From Streptomyces bungoensis (lineage in GTDB: Bacteria; Actinomycetota; Actinomycetes; Streptomycetales; Streptomycetaceae): DNA of 64,000 nucleotides. The notes beneath the pieces are model-generated. The model saw only the letters and a list, made by a program, of their open reading frames with translations. It was not told the DNA's origin and searched no databases. Shown here in pieces: positions 63,885 through 64,000 of this stretch (positions are counted from its first letter, which is position 1; every line of letters starts with the position of its first letter). The stretch is taken from assembly GCF_001514215.1 (NCBI RefSeq), contig NZ_KQ948855.1, forward strand, positions 92,765 to 156,764, read 5' to 3'. Made by a program: the position numbers and the translations under genes.

Positions 63885-64000
63885 CGGGTTGCGGGGCGTG
63901 GGCGGACCGCGCCGCCCGCACGCTGTGCCCGGCGCCCCTGCGGCCCCCTCGGCCCTAGCCTGACCGCTGGAGCTGCGGCGGGAGGAGGCCGTACGGACCG

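Overview
The window is a high-GC actinobacterial chromosome segment, almost certainly from Streptomyces. GTG starts are frequent, an XRE regulator is paired with a DUF397 protein, several ECF sigma factors are present, and there are FG-GAP amidase, GH20 and SCO4848-type membrane proteins. From memory the gene order resembles the SCO48xx region of S. coelicolor; I could not run a synteny search. I saw no tRNA, rRNA, CRISPR array or prophage.

Layout. 1-5.4 kb: tail of an alpha/beta-hydrolase-fold gene, a divergent LysR/MFS pair, an ECF sigma factor with a SnoaL-like tail whose 3' end overlaps an antisense STAS gene, and an AEC carrier. 5.4-12.4 kb: a leftward nucleoside uptake and salvage operon (BMP lipoprotein, two-domain ABC ATPase, two permeases, cytidine deaminase, thymidine phosphorylase) with internal hairpins. 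The ATPase has no ATG, GTG or TTG start that keeps its Walker A motif; the ribosome-binding site points to an ATC codon. 12.7-20.4 kb: M20 amidohydrolase, methyltransferase, Rpn/PD-(D/E)XK protein, an abaA/whiJ-like regulatory trio, a nucleotidyltransferase, and a TetR/glycosidase-like divergent pair sharing a 17-bp palindrome.

20.4-28.9 kb: a sialic-acid-type (probably Kdn) cell-wall glycopolymer cluster in two divergent blocks. One block holds a DUF6716-type glycosyltransferase, a fused NeuA-HAD phosphatase, NeuB and a sialyltransferase-like protein. The other holds GT2, polysialyltransferase-like and acyltransferase-3 proteins. With no NeuC, and with a phosphatase fused to the cytidylyltransferase, the route mannose-6-P -> Kdn-9-P -> Kdn -> CMP-Kdn -> teichulosonic-type polymer is the simplest reading. 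28.9-32.3 kb: LysE exporter, stand-alone methylmalonyl-CoA mutase chain, L,D-transpeptidase lipoprotein.

32.4-38.1 kb: two paralogous ECF-sigma/membrane-protein operons, each coupled by ATGA, with a TnpB-like RuvC protein inserted between them on the other strand. A frameshifted gene remnant follows. 38.9-46 kb: N-acetylmuramoyl-L-alanine amidase with FG-GAP repeats, hypothetical proteins, GH20 hexosaminidase, and a UraD-fold protein without the usual catalytic residues. 46.2-49.6 kb: sdhCDAB with a strong terminator. 49.7-59.5 kb: VOC protein, TetR, peptide-binding protein, metallophosphoesterase, D-Ala-D-Ala carboxypeptidase, YihY protein, SDR, 2'-5' RNA-ligase-like protein, trpS. 59.6-64 kb: glyA preceded by what reads as a ZTP riboswitch, a glutathionylspermidine-synthase-like ligase with a small lipoprotein, and a DMT transporter.
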